Position numbers and translations under genes: made by a program
The notes under the pieces: generated by a model
Told to the model about the DNA's origin: nothing
The model's database searches: none
Seen by the model: only the letters and a program-made list of their open reading frames with translations
Shown here: positions 21,871 through 34,219 of the stretch, one piece after another
How the letters are laid out: every line of letters starts with the position of its first letter
Numbering within the stretch: the stretch's first letter is position 1
Source of the DNA: Larix kaempferi
Lineage: Eukaryota > Streptophyta > Pinopsida > Pinales > Pinaceae
Length of the DNA: 64,000 nt
Reading direction: 5' to 3'
Assembly (NCBI GenBank): GCA_027924585.1
Contig: BSBM01000994.1
Span: forward strand, 10,051,001 to 10,115,000

Positions 21871-22452
21871 TTATCTAGATGGATATCGGTGGCCACCCAC
21901 CTATTTCACTGGTTAAAAATAGTTTCACATTTTGATAATTTTCTAGTAATTTTTCTACAGTTTTTTGGGTCCTAAACTTCTGGGGCCGTTTTGAGGCACT
22001 AAATGACGTTTTTTGGCGATTCGGGTGGGAATGATTGCCAATGACATATATATGCTCCCAATCGAAAGTTGTACATCTCGGATAGACCTTTCCAATGGGA
22101 TTTCGAGCGCCGCAAACGAAGTTCGTATGCAAAAGTTATGACCCTAAGTAGTTGATTGTTCAACTAACCACCCTGGGCCCGCAAAATTTATGATAGTTCA
22201 TATTCTACGGTTATGTTTTTGTATGTTTGGGATTCTTTTCCTCATGGTTATGATAAATAGGCCCTTCCAGCCTATTTTTGTATTCATCTTGGCACGAATG
22301 AGCATAGCGGCCACATCTCTTCTGAGAGATAACTAACACAATTCTAGGTGTTTTATTATACAGTCCGTTCTATTTTCGTAGTTTAATATAATATGTGTTT
22401 ATTGTGAATATATATATTCTATTTCATTTCATTCCCACATAAATCCAGATCA
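21871..22452 (+). repeat. LTR1 of array C, 582 bp
   Basis: Ends are TTATCTAGAT (mutated from TGATCCAGAT) and ATCCAGATCA, followed by primer site TGGTATCAGAGA at 22454. Contains the promoter-like GATAAATAGGCCC near 22252-22265 shared by LTR1-LTR4. Confidence 0.88.
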
Positions 22453-23483
22453 GTGGTATCAGAGAAATATTCTCTTTGATTATTTCTCGGTGCATGTCCC
22501 CAATGAGGTCGGGATATAGAGAGTTGGGTCTCGAACTAGTTTCACTTGGGTAAGATTAGTCTCGCCACCCCGAACGTCCTCCCATGGCGAAATAAAAGAG
22601 AGATGATGGGGAAGGAGATCCTATCAAGTTGTTGCTCGAGGAATCCCTTCTGCGACAGAGAAACGAGATGATGGATAATTTCTCCCAGATTCTTCGACAC
22701 ATGTCGACAATGACAGATACACCTTCAACGAGCAGTCATTTCAGAGATGCAAATCCCTTCAAGGTACAAGTTAATGTTGATATCCCTTTATTTGAAGGCC
22801 AAATCGATGTTGATTCCCTAGATAAATGGTTGAATCTAATAGAAGGGTATTTATCTGTCCACAATTTTTTCGACAGGGAAAATACCACCTTTACTCTCCT
22901 CAAGGCTGTCCCCCATGTCAAAAAATTGGTGGGAAATGTATTGTGAGAAAAACTCATCAGACGAGTCTTGATTTATTTGAGGCCAATCCAACTTGGGCCT
23001 CTTTTATAGATGTCGTTAAGGAACAATATTACCCTGTGGGAAAATATGACGACCAGTCCAAAAAATGGACCATTTTGCGTCAAGAGAGGGACCAAATAGT
23101 GTTGGAGTACACCAACAAATTTCATACCTTGCGCACAAAGCTGGGTATCAAGGACTCCGAGTGACACCTAGTACTGAAATATCGTAGTGGCCTATACTGG
23201 TACATATGAATAGAGATGGAATTCCTGGACATCTCTTCACTTGGATCTTCCTATCGGTATGCTGTCAAAATTGAGCAAAATTTTTAGGAAAAGACAAGCA
23301 CAACTTCGAACCTAGTTGAGCCAGTCCCAGGCTCAAATATATATATCCCTTCAAGGTAGAAGTAAACTTTGATATCCCTTGGGGAAGAATGGGAGTCACA
23401 TCTCTTCACTTGGGGAAGATCACTCCCGACCCCCAACCAGTCCCAGTTTTTGTGGATCATTCCTCCCCATAAGGGGGGAGGAA
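22453..23483 (+). pseudogene. gag: C unit 1: truncated gag with a scrambled end
   Basis: Capsid gene remnant. The capsid stretch PLFEGQIDVDSLDKWLNL and EQYYPVGKYDDQ are clear. The original start region (ATG at 22584) is closed by a stop three codons later. A one-base insertion in an A-run near 22920 shifts frame between 22946 and 22826-23164. Homology to gag ends near 23330; the next 150 bp repeat pieces of the unit's own gag start and leader before the purine tract (23470-23480). The zinc knuckle and protease present in other units are missing. Confidence 0.85.
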
Positions 23484-24098
23484 TGATCCTGATGGATATT
23501 AGTGGCCACCGACCTCTCCACTAGCTCAAAACAATTTCCAATTTTGGCAATTTTCTAGTAATTGTTCTACGGTTTTTCAGGTCGTAAATTTCTGGGGCTG
23601 TTTTGAGGCCCTAAATGACATTTTTTTGAGATTCAGGGGGGGGATGGTTTCCAATGTTATATATTTCCTCCCATTTGAAACTTTTAAATATCAGATAGAC
23701 CTTTCCAACGGGCTATCGAGCGCCCCAAATGGAGATCTTACGCAAAAGTTATGACCCCAAGTAATTGATTGTTCAACTAATCACCTTGGGGATGCAAAGT
23801 TTATGAGGGTTCATCTTCTAGGTTATATTTTTTGATGTTTGGTATTCTTTCCCTCATGCTTATGATAAATAGGACCTTTTGGACTCTTTTTGTATTCATC
23901 CTGGCGCGAATGAGCATAGCAGCCACATCTCTTCTCAGAGATAGCTACCACCATTCCAGATATTTTATTTTACAATCTGTTATATTTCTGCCATTTAATA
24001 GAATATGTGTTTACTATATCACTGTGTTTCTTGACATATATTTGTGTATGTGAATATATATATGCTCTTTCATTTCATTTCCACAAAATTCTAAATCA
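23484..24098 (+). repeat. LTR2 of array C, 615 bp
   Basis: Begins TGATCCTGATGG and ends CTAAATCA. The primer site TGGTATCAGAGCAA follows at 24100-24113. It serves as 3' LTR of unit 1 and 5' LTR of unit 2. Confidence 0.9.
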
Positions 24099-24099
24099 A

Positions 24100-24113
24100 T
24101 GGTATCAGAGCAA
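24100..24113 (+). other. primer-binding site of C unit 2
   Basis: TGGTATCAGAGCAA, a perfect match to the plant initiator tRNA-Met primer site over its first 12 bases. Equivalent sites are at 22454 (TGGTATCAGAGA), 26757 (perfect) and 46242 (TTGTATTAGAGCAA, degenerate). Confidence 0.88.
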
Positions 24114-24346
24114 TCTTCTATTTGATTCTTTCTCGGTGCATGTCCCCGACGAGGTCAGGATATAGAGAGTTGGGTCTCAAACTAGTTTCACTTGGGGAAG
24201 ATCACTCTCGCCGCCCCAAACAGCCTCCCATGGTGAAATAAAAGAGAGATGATGGAGCAGGATATCCTATCAAGTTGTTGCTCGAGGAAGCCCTTGTGCG
24301 ACCGAGGAACGAGATGATGGATAATTTCGCCTAGATCCTTCTACGC

Positions 24347-25324
24347 ATGCCGACGGAAACAAATACACCTTCAATGAGCAGCCGTTTTGGAGATGCGACT
24401 CCCTTCAAGGTACAAGTTAACTTTGATATCCCTTTATTTGAAGGCCAGATCGATGTTGATGCCCTAGATAAATGGTTGAATCTACAAGAAGGGTATTTCT
24501 TTGTCCACAATTTTTCTGACAAGGAAAATATCACCTTTGTGCTCCTCAAGGCTGTCCTCCATGTCAAAAATTGGTGGGAAACTTATTATGATAAAAACTC
24601 ATCAGATGAGTCTAGATTGTTTGATGCCAATACCACTTGGGACTCTTTTATAGATGCCTTTAAAGAACAATATTACCCCGTGGGAAACTACGATCACGAG
24701 TATACAAAATGGACCATTCTGCATAAAGAGAGGGACCAAACAGTGTCGGAGTACACCAACAAATTTCGTACCTTGCGCACAAAGCTGTGTATAAAGGACT
24801 TCGAGCAAAACCCAGTACTAAAATATTGTAGTGGCCTACACCGGTACATACGAACATATATGGAATTCCTGAACATCTCTTCACTTGGATCTTCCTATCG
24901 GTATGCTGTCAAAATTGAGCAGAAATTTCACCAAAGGAACAATCGTGAATTCGGACCGGCGCAGAAGCAGGGAAAGGGAAACTCTGGCTCGCAGAACATG
25001 GGACATGGAAAGGACAATGAGTCCCAATCACAAGTGAAGAAGGGTAACATAAATACAAAGAAGGACACCATGAAGTGGTGCGAGTTCCACAAAATCCCCT
25101 GGCACGACACTGATGAATGTCGCTCAAAACAATCATTGGTGGCTGAGATCAAAGCTTTAGAATCATATCCCAGTTTCAATTATGATTTAGAACCCATTTT
25201 CACAGTCGCAGACAAAGGGAAGCTGATCATGGATGAAAAACCTGATCTCATTGTTGCTACCACACAGATTCAACCAGAGGAACCTGAATATTTGGAGGTA
25301 CAGGAGCACCTCTTCCACTCATAG
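24347..25324 (+). pseudogene. gag: C unit 2 gag, best preserved copy
   Basis: Capsid/nucleocapsid protein, 325 codons without interruption. Residues about 20-60 carry DIPLFEGQIDVDALDKWLNL, followed by NWWETYYD and EQYYPVGNYDHEYTKW, the Retrotrans_gag signature of plant gypsy elements. A Gln/Lys/Gly-rich stretch (about 205-245) leads to a knuckle-like motif WCEFHKIPWHDTDECRSK (CX2H...HX4C). The ancestral start was further upstream (near 24232), where this copy has a stop after three codons and another stop just before 24347. The frame ends at a TAG (25322-25324); protease follows in the same frame. Unit 3 has CAG at the equivalent codon. Confidence 0.9.
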
Positions 25325-25860
25325 ATGTGGGTGAAGGGAATTCCCCTACCTTTTCTTATGGATAGCGACAACCAAAAGAACATGATCTTGGCAGAATTAA
25401 TCAAGAGATTGGAGATACCAATAACACCACACCTGTAGCCATACACCATTGGTTGGCTAAGCCAAGCACGAGGTATCCATGTAAGTCATCAATGCCACCT
25501 ACCATACGACATCAATCCATTCAAAGATGAGGTATAGTGTGATATGGACCCACTTGAAGTATATGATGTTATTTTAGGATAACCATATATGTGGAAGCAT
25601 CATGTTGTATATGAATCATGACCTCGTAGTGTCATTGTCACTTTGGGAGGACAACTCTATCAGATAACAAATATACGTTCACCTACCCCAACCAAGTAGT
25701 GTAGGAAGATAATATCCCACATTAGGAAATTTTCCCTATTCGCAATTGCCACTGAAGGAGAACATCATATCATAGAGACATCCACAATGTCTTCACATAA
25801 TCTCTCTACTCAGCAGAAACAAAAAGAACACAAATTCATTGCAGCATCGTCTATCCAGGT
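25325..25860 (+). pseudogene. C unit 2 protease remnant
   Basis: Aspartic protease in frame with gag after the TAG. It starts MWVKGIPLPFLMDSDNQKN; the catalytic DSG reads DSD. Further landmarks are PYTIGWLSQ and SVIVTLGGQLYQI, with several stops between. It aligns throughout with the intact-looking copy at 47466-47963. Confidence 0.85.
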
Positions 25861-26129
25861 ACCTCTATAGTGCAAGGAAATGCATTCAAGGTGATCCTCC
25901 ATAAAGAAATCATCCACACTCGTGCATAATAAGGATAACACGACAACCAAAATTGTTGAACAACTCCAACGCATCCATCAACACCAATTACAACCCTCTT
26001 AAGATGTTAAAGAAAGGTAGGCCTTTCACTTCTGTAAATGCTGCACCAGGAGCTCAACTCAACGCACAGTTCGACATATGATAAGGTATTTGATGCAATG
26101 GAGACCATTTATTCCTAAGGGGGGATGAA
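25861..26129 (+). other. C unit 2 tail and polypurine tract
   Basis: No domain is secure. The tail is homologous to 48000-48267. It ends with AAGGGGGGATGAA against LTR3, the expected polypurine tract (26118-26129). Confidence 0.65.
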
Positions 26130-26755
26130 TGATCCAGATGGATATTGGTGGCCACCCACCTATTCCACTGTCTAGAAATAGTTTCCCATTTTTGCAATTT
26201 TCTAGTAATTTTTCTACAGTTTTTCGGGTCCTAAACTTTCGAGGCCGTTTTGAGGCCCTAAACGACATTTTTTGGCGATTTCGTGGGTCAAATGGTTGCC
26301 TAAGATATATAATATTCCCCAGTTGAAAGTTGTAAATATTGGATAGACCTTTCCAATGGGATATAGAGCGCCCCAAACAGAGATCGTATGCAAAAGTTAT
26401 GACCCTGAGTAGTTGATTGTTCAACTAACCACGATGGGGCCGCAAACGTTATAACGGTTCATCTTCTAGGGTTAGGTTTTTGGATGTTTGGGATTATTTA
26501 CCTCATGCTTATGATAAATAGGCCCTTTTTTTCTCTTTTTGTATTCATCTTGGAACGAATGAGCATAGCGGCCAAATCTCTTCTTAGAGATAGCTACTAC
26601 CATTCTAGCTGTTTTATTTTATAGTCTGTTATATTTATGCTGTTTAATAGAATATGTGTTTACTGTATCACTATGTTTCTTGCCAAATATCTGTGTATGT
26701 GAATATATATATATATATATGATCTTTATTTTCATTCCCACATAAATATGAATTA
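26130..26755 (+). repeat. LTR3 of array C, 626 bp
   Basis: Begins TGATCCAGATGG. The end is mutated (ATTA for ATCA), followed by primer site TGGTATCAGAGCAA at 26757-26770. A TA-rich microsatellite lies at 26703-26720. Confidence 0.88.
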
Positions 26756-26890
26756 ATGGTATCAGAGCAATCTGCTTTTTGATTTATTCTTGGTGCATGT
26801 CCCCGACGAGGTCAAGATATATATAGAGAGTTGGGTCTCGAACTAGTTTCACCTAGGGAAGATCACTCTTGTCACCCAAAATGTCCTCCC

Positions 26891-27924
26891 ATGATGGAAG
26901 AAAAGAGAGACGACGAAGCAAGAGATCCTGTCAAGTTGTTGCTCGAGGAAGCCCTCGCGTGACAAAGGAACGAGATAATGGATAATTTCTCCCAGATACT
27001 TCGATGCATGTAGACGACAACAGATACACCTTCAATGAGCAACCATTTCGGAGATGTGAATCCCTTCAAGTTATAAGTTAACTTTGATATTCCTTTGTTT
27101 GAAGGCTAGATCGATGTTGATTCCCTAGATAAATGGTTGAATCTATTATAAGGGTATTTCTCTGTCCACATATTTTTCGAAAGAGAAAAGATCACCTTTG
27201 TGCTCCTAAAGGTTGTCCCCCATGTCAATACTAGGTGGGAAACTTATTCTGAGCAAAACTCATCAGACGAGTCTGGATTGTTTGAGGCCAATCCAACTTG
27301 GGACTCTTTTATGGATTTCGTTAAGGAACAATATTACCCTGTGGGAAACTATGATGACCAATACACAAAATGGACCATTCTGCGTCAAGAGAGGGACCAA
27401 ACGATGTCATAGTGCACCAAAAAATTACATACCTTGCATACAAAGCTGGGTATCAAGGACTCTGAGCAGACCCTAGTATTGAAATATCGTAGTGGCCTAT
27501 AACGTTTCATACGAACAGAGATGGAATTCCTGTACATCTCTTCACTTTGATTTTCCTATCGTTATGCTGTCAAAATTGAATATAAATTTCAACAAAATAA
27601 CAAGCGCGACTTCAGACTTGTGCAGAAGAAGGGCATGGGAAACTCTAGCTCACAGAGCATGGGACAAGGACAGGACAACCAGTCTCAATCACAAGCGAAG
27701 AAGGGTAACGAAAAGACAAAGAAGGACACCAGGAAGTGGTGCGGGTTCCGCAAAATCCCCTGGAAAAAAATTGATGAATGTCGCTCAAAATAGGCATTGG
27801 TTACTGAGATCAAAGCTTTAGAATCAAATCCCAGTTCCGATTCTGATTCAGAACCGAATGTCACAACCGTAGACAAAGGGAAGCAGATCATTGATGCAGA
27901 ACCCAGTGTCGCTGTTGCTACCAT
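26891..27924 (+). pseudogene. gag: C unit 3 gag, cut by array D
   Basis: Capsid gene with the start region preserved (ATG 26891, MMEEKRDDEARDPVKLLLEE). The same frame continues with stops through VPHVNTRWETYSEQ and EQYYPVGNYDDQYTKW (27200-27412), then with further stops and shifts to a Lys/Gln-rich region and the knuckle-like stretch at about 27737-27790. At 27924 it is broken by the D LTR; the homologous sequence resumes at 44753. Confidence 0.85.
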
Positions 27925-28713
27925 TGCTGGAATATTCTCACCATCATTTTTTGAATTTCCATGTCTGCATGCATCCAATTATCTGCATGCATTTGCATGT
28001 AAATGTATGCATCCAGTCATCATCTTGGCGATCCTCCCAGGACCTAGAGCCTATTTTTATCTACCTAGAGCCTGTCTTCAGACCCCAGTAGCCCTCCTAC
28101 CTACCTAATGTGCCCTATTTGACTCTTTTGCAGGACATGTGTGCCTTTGCTGACCTACCACCAGTTATCATTCAGTGAGAGCGCCTTATCTCACCTACCA
28201 GGAGTCTGACAGTCAGTTAGTGCATTGATTCAGTAGTTCTTCCACCGATTGCTCATGCTAACTTCCTGTAGCTCCTAGTAAGCTAGTTCTAGAGTGCCAC
28301 TTGATCTTTTGACAGCCTCATGCGGCCTCCTTGGAGTCTCCATCCCTCCTTGGAGTCTCCATCCCTTGATTTATGCTTAGATGGTTCTGTTAGACTCAAT
28401 TAGACTCACTTGACTGACTATTACCATTTATGACTGATACTATTGATTGAATGATGTCTCCAATGTTATCCAAAATAGACTTTGAGTATGATTCGAATGA
28501 ACTCCTTGGTTAATTCGAATTCTCTACACAGTTATTGTATTATTGTATTCAGTTTTCACAATGTAAGTTCACAGCTGATGTATGATACTGCTATTCTCCA
28601 TTTTCTATGTTCATGAGTGATTATTGAGTGCATTCTTCTCTTCTTCTTTGCAAATTCTTGATATTTTGTGTGAGGCTTCTTATAGCTGTCATATCCTACT
28701 GCAAATTATCACA
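27925..28713 (+). repeat. LTR-D1, 789 bp
   Basis: Begins TGCTGGAATATTC (TGTTGGAATATTC in the others) and ends TTATCACA. The first 110 bp hold several CATGCA-type motifs. Primer site TGGCATCAGAGTAG follows at 28714, with two changes from the usual TGGTATCAGAGC. Confidence 0.9.
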
Positions 28714-28729
28714 TGGCATCAGAGTAGTC
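28714..28729 (+). other. primer-binding site of D unit 1
   Basis: TGGCATCAGAGTAGTC, a decayed tRNA-Met site directly after the LTR. The unit 2 copy (40267-40282) reads TGGTATCAGAGCAGTC and is perfect over 12 bases. Confidence 0.82.
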
Positions 28730-29026
28730 AACAGCTATTCGAATTGCATCCATTGTAGCAGTTGCAACATTTCTTTGAGCAACTATCTTTCACTGAGCAC
28801 CAGAAGCCTTTGAATTTCCACAGCAAATCCTGGTGGCATTACCTTGAATTCACTGGAGCAATCCAGTGAGTTCTAGCCAGGTGTGAAGTACTTAGTCATA
28901 TGTGCTCAGGTGTCCTAAGGTAGTGCTCATTCGAATTGTACCAAATATCCATCAACAAAACTCTTCTTGTTTTGTAGATTTATTCACCCATTCGAATTAC
29001 TCTTCAATTCGACATTCACTGCTTAG

Positions 29027-31477
29027 ATGGATCTAAAACTCACTTCTTCCAACTATGTCGAATGGAAAGCTAAGATGGCTCCCTTCATGAGTTCCAAGAG
29101 CTTCACCGGGATACTAAATGGAACTATGGTTGAACCACTCAGTGCAGTAGAGAAATCCAAGTACTTGGATAGGCTTGATGAAGTAGTAGGCTTACTTCTT
29201 CTCTCAATTCCTGAAGATCTTCACTTCCATGCCATCGATCTAACATCTCCAAAAGAGGTTTGGGACAAGATCGAATCCCTCTTTGGACATAAAGATGATA
29301 TGAAAGGTCATAAATTGGAGAATGAACTCATCTTTTTGAGTCTTGGAAGCCCCAAATCCAGCAATGCATTCTTAACCAAGTTCACAAGCTTGATTTCGCA
29401 GTTGAAGATATATGAGATAGTGAAAGAAGACAAACAACTCATTCTTTCCATTCTCTCCAAATTGGGGCCAAACTTCTCAGTTTTTGTCTCCACATTTTAG
29501 TCAAGTAAGATGTCCATTCCAAAATGGAAGTTTCCCTCACTTGATGAGTTCATCCAATCTCTCACACAAGAGGAGGAGAAGTTAATCTCCATTGGAATGA
29601 TCAAACCAAAGTTGGATTTGGACCTTATAGTTGCTGAGGCTAATAGGGCGAATGCAAAGGGAAAACAATTTGTTTTTGAAAAGAGAGCGAATGATACAAA
29701 GCCAAAAGATGTTCCATATCAGTCAGATGGGGCTTCGAACTCAAAGAAGAACAAGCAATCTCAGAAAGAGAGATCCAAGGGCACATATTGTCATTGAGGA
29801 TTTCATCCTGAGAGTTCTTGTATGAAGAAAACTATAGATTTGATGGCTCAGTTACTTGAGAAGAGCAATCTCCTTGTACCTGCATGTGCAAGGAAGAAAT
29901 ATACTGATACTAAACCTTCTATATCTGAGGACAAAGAGAGATGCCATTCCCTCACGGAAATTGCATCAATAGGTTCTTCATTCATCATAGATTCAGGAGT
30001 AGCAAGACACATGTCTTCCTCCAAATATCTCTTCTCCAACTTTGAATGCTCAGTTGGCCCTTCCATCAAGTTGGGCAATGATTCAGAAGTCTCCTCTCAG
30101 GGGATTGGAAGAATCAATCTTGACCATGGCTACTTTTCTTATGTGCTTTATGTTCCTTCTCTCACAACAAACCTACTTTAAGTGTATCAAATGACTCATA
30201 TTGGAGAGCCCAAAAGAGTTATCTTTTCTCCAAATGAAGTCGAGATACAACACAAGGTTTTAGGGAAAATCATTGCAAAAGGAGTTGCAAATCACACTTC
30301 AAAACTCTATGAGTTTTCCCACTTATTAATCCTGTCAAAGCCATCTACTCTCGATACTCATGCCAATGAAGAAAGCAGATTGTGGCATGAGATATTTGGA
30401 CATCTCAACTACAAGCATTTGCAAGACATGCAAGCTCAAAATGTGGTTGAAGGTCTGCCAAATGACAAGTTTTCTCATGGAACGTACAAAGGTTGCTTTA
30501 AAGGAAAAGATCCACAAAAGAAGATTGAGGAAAAGATGACTCTTGAAGAAGTGCGAATGCTAGATCCGGATCCACAAGAACCTGAAGATCTAGAACTTAA
30601 ATTTTCATCTCCAATTTCTACAGTGGTTACCACTACTCCTGTCTCCACCATTGATCTTATCGAAGATAGATCTGATCTTCATGATACAAGAACTGTACTC
30701 TCTCCCTCAGTTCTATTTCTAGCTGAGAGATGCTTTCTTATGATTGGATCTGATCCAAAGACACACTTTGAAGCCTCCAAAGATCCGAGATGGGTAGATG
30801 TTATGGAGGAAGAGTATCAATCTCTTCAAATAAATGAGACTTGGGATCTTGTTTCTCTCCCACCTGGAAGGAAACTTTTTCAATGCAAGTGGATCTATAG
30901 AACTAAGATGGATTTAGATGGAGTCTCCAACAAGTACAAGGCTATATTGGTTGCAAGATGTTTTTCCCATGTTCATGGGATTGACCATTCTGAGACATCC
31001 GCCCCTGTTGCTAAGATGGATTCCATCCGTCTTTTTCTTTCTCTTGCTGCATCCAAGAACTGGGAAGTGCATCATATGGATGTTAAGAGTTATTTCCTTC
31101 ATGGAGATCTAGAGGAGGATTTCTACATGAAGCAACTTTAAGGGGATATTGATGATCCTTCACTTGTTTGCAGATTGAGGAAGTCCTTGTATGGGCTTAA
31201 GCAAGCTCCTTGAGCTTGGTATGCCAAGATGGATTCTTTCTTGCTCTCACAATATTTTTAGAGGTACAAATCATATTCGAATGTCTACATGAGACATGAT
31301 GGTAACTCCTTACTTCTCATTGTACTTTATGTTGATGATTTGTTTATTACAGGGAGCAATTTTTCATGTGTTAGATCCATAAAAACTACTTTGCACAACT
31401 CCTTTTCCATGTCATATCTAGGATTGCTGAAGCAATTTCTTGGTCTTAAAGTCACTCAGAGTGATTCAGGAATCAAA
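29027..31477 (+). pseudogene. D unit 1 gag-pol up to the E insertion
   Basis: One reading frame from ATG 29027, interrupted only by nonsense codons (29498-29500, 29795-29797, 30179-30181, 31139-31141, and two more near 31212 and 31259). In order: copia gag (MDLKLTSSNYVEWKAKM, DKIESLFG), protease (FIIDSGVARHMSS near 29985), integrase zinc domain (LWHEIFGHLNYKHL near 30380, then a Cys pair region GTYKGCFKGKD with the first Cys changed to Tyr), then after only about 83 residues the RT (DPRWVDVMEEEYQS from about 30775, CKWIYRTKMD, HHMDVKS, LYVDDLFITG near 31330). The integrase catalytic core is absent. The frame breaks at 31477 where the E LTR begins. Confidence 0.9.
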
Positions 31478-32124
31478 TGTTAAAATTTTCAGAATTTACT
31501 TCAATCTGATCTAGGATCTTAACTGAGAGAACAACATGTACAACAAATCTACAACATATCAATCATGGACACAATAATGCAAGCACACAAGAGACACAGA
31601 TTTTACTTGGGGAAAACCGTAAAGGTGAAAAACCCCAATAACTTCCTTAGAGATAGATAGAGCAATGATACAACCAGAATACAAGAGATAGTCTTCTCCT
31701 AGCAGCAGATCCTCCTCCTCCACAAGTGCGCCACTCTCCCAAGTGTGAGTGAGAGAATAGAATGTGTAAAATGAGAGAGACACACTCTCTATTTATACAC
31801 TAACTTGACTTGACCTTTACTCAACTAGGTCGGCCTCAACTTAACCACTTAACATAATGCTGACTGGGCCGACCCCCACTAGGGTGGTCTAATAACCCTT
31901 TGACCCACATGGCCGACCCCCAATAGGGTGGTCTAATAACCCTTTGACCCACATGACTTATACAGGGCCGACCCCAACAAGGTGGTCTAATAACCCATCA
32001 AATATAAGTTACAACACTTACAATATAAATGATGACACTTCCTTATAGAGGAATAATAACATCTCTATAGGAATACAATATACATATATGTGAAATACAT
32101 TCCGAAGTTACATATACATCAACA
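31478..32124 (-). repeat. 3' LTR of E, 647 bp
   Basis: Minus-strand ends TGTTGATG and TTTTAACA. U3 contains three tandem copies of the GGGTTATTAGACCACC...GGGGTCGGCC module (31860-32000) and a TATA box TATAAATAG (31789-31797). Confidence 0.92.
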
Positions 32125-32133
32125 CTCCCTCTT
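32125..32133 (-). other. polypurine tract of E
   Basis: AAGAGGGAG on the minus strand, against the LTR; identical to Cop1. Confidence 0.85.
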
Positions 32134-32379
32134 AACTAGGAAGGTATTTCTCGACACAAGTCTTCTAGCACAAGTCTTCTTCTCTGGATCATCGTCACTG
32201 GATAATCGTCATCGAGTCATCATCATCGTCACTGCTGCTGCTATCTCAATCAATCTCTGAATCTACTCGTCATAGGAAGTTCTACAGAGCCAGTCCTTTT
32301 TCATACTGGATGTAGGCCCACCACCTACAGGTCTTCATCATCAGTGGCCATACTATGGAATCCTCAGGACTTATTACAT

Positions 32380-33640
32380 GCGTCACAAAACCTCGAAAGA
32401 GCATCCCAGGCTGTTACGAGCACACGGATCTACCTATAGGATCTCCCAGGGCCATATTATATGTGACCTCACCACAAAACCTCGCAAGAGCATCCCAGGC
32501 TGTTACAAGCACACAGCTCTACCTATAGGATCTCCCAGGGATAGATTATATGTGGTCACCACAAAACCTCGCAAGAGCATCCTAGGCTGTTACGAGCACA
32601 CAGATCTACCTATAGGATCTCCTAGGGACAGATTATATGTGGTCATGGCAAAACCTCGCAAGAGTATCCTAGGACTTATTACAGGCACACAGCCCAACCT
32701 ATCGGATCTCCCAGGTACATATTATATGCCATAGGACAAAACCTCGAAAGAGCATCTACTAGATATCCCAGGGCCAGATTATATGCCATAGGTAAAACCT
32801 CGAAAGACTATCTGCAGATCTCCCACGGCCAAATTATATGTCCTCCCAGAGCAAAACCTCGAAAGAGCATTTTCCAGATATCCCAGGGCTAGATTACATG
32901 CCATAGGCAAAACCTCGAAAGACTATCTACAAATCTCCCAGGGCCAAATTAAATGCTCATCTGCACAACTTGATCCACGGCCATAGAGTATCAACCTGAT
33001 ACTCACCATACATCATCCTAATGTACACATGATCATCCTGATCATCATCACTGCAACATCCTGCTGCATGTCATCTGGAGCAACATCCTAAAGCTCATCA
33101 TCCATGATCATCTTGATCATGCAATGCATCTACCTGATGCATACCAAGTATCTACCTGATACATATCATCATACATGATCCACCTGATCATACAATGTAT
33201 CCACCTGATACAAATACAAATACATGATACATATCACCATACATGATCCACCTGATCATACAATGTATCCACCTGATACAAATACAAATACATGATACAT
33301 ATCACCATACATGATCCACCTAATCATACAATGTATCCACTTGATACATATACAGATACATGGTCCAAGCATCCAACATGATGCATATACAAAATACATG
33401 CAAATGATCCAACCGATAATATCCAGCATCCAACATGATGCATACATACATATAAATGATCCAACTGATCATATCCAGCATCCAACATAATGCGTACATA
33501 CATATACATATAAATGATCCAACTGATCATATCCAGCATCCAACATGATGCGTACATAAATATAAATGATCCAACTGATCATATCCAGCATCCAACATGA
33601 TGCATACATACATATAAATGATCCAATTGATCATACAAAG
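32380..33640 (-). repeat. tandem-repeat 3' region of E
   Basis: First block (32380-32960): about eight units with AAAACCTCG(A/C)AAGAGCAT and CCCAGG cores. Second block (33110-33640): units with ATGATCCACCTGATCATAC, AATGTATCCACCTGATAC and ATCCAACATGATGC. It is homologous in order and content to Cop1 6600-7800. Frames across it are repeat artefacts. Confidence 0.85.
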
Positions 33641-33789
33641 CAGAAACTAGAACATCATCCTGATGCTCATCATCCAGCGCTTACATCTATAGCCATGTGA
33701 AGGATCCTCCTTCCAACATGCTTGGAATGGATTCAACAAATGTGTCCATCACTTCTTCCTCGAAGTGTCATCAATCTGAAGAATGCCAA

Positions 33790-34210
33790 GCCTCTCCCTA
33801 AAGTACTCGAACTTCACCCTAGCTAGTGGCTTCATCAACACATCTGCAATCTGCTCGTCCATCGCAATGTACATGAGCTTCATAGCTCCTCTCTACACCA
33901 TATCCCTGATATAGTGATATTTGATCTCGATGTGTTTCGACCTGTCATGAAACACTGGGTTCTCGGACAGCTTCACACAACTCTGGTTATCACAAAAGAT
34001 ACCAGTAGCATCCAACGGGAGATCAAATAACTCAGACAGTAGCTTTCGTAGCCATACTGCCTCACAACTAGCTGAACAGGCTGCAACATACTCTGCATCA
34101 ACTTTACTTAGTGCTACGCAGGATTGCTTACTACTAAACCAAGAGATCACACCTAATCCCATACTAAAGCAACATCCAGATTTGCTTTTCCTATCTGTAG
34201 CACTACCAAC
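33790..34210 (-). pseudogene. RNase H remnant of E
   Basis: The translation at 33893-34162 reads ISWFSSKQSCVALSKVDAEY, AVWLRKLLSELFDLPLD, DNQSCVKLSENPVFHDRSK and HYIRDMV, nearly the same as the Cop1 RNase H (7945-8559). The segment immediately upstream is homologous DNA with stops. Confidence 0.9.
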
Positions 34211-34219
34211 CCAATCTGA

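Noticed and set aside
33256-33557. Cys/Tyr/Met-rich minus frames (MYASCWMLD units)
   Set aside because: Translation artefact of the TGATCA/ATGCAT repeat block in E.
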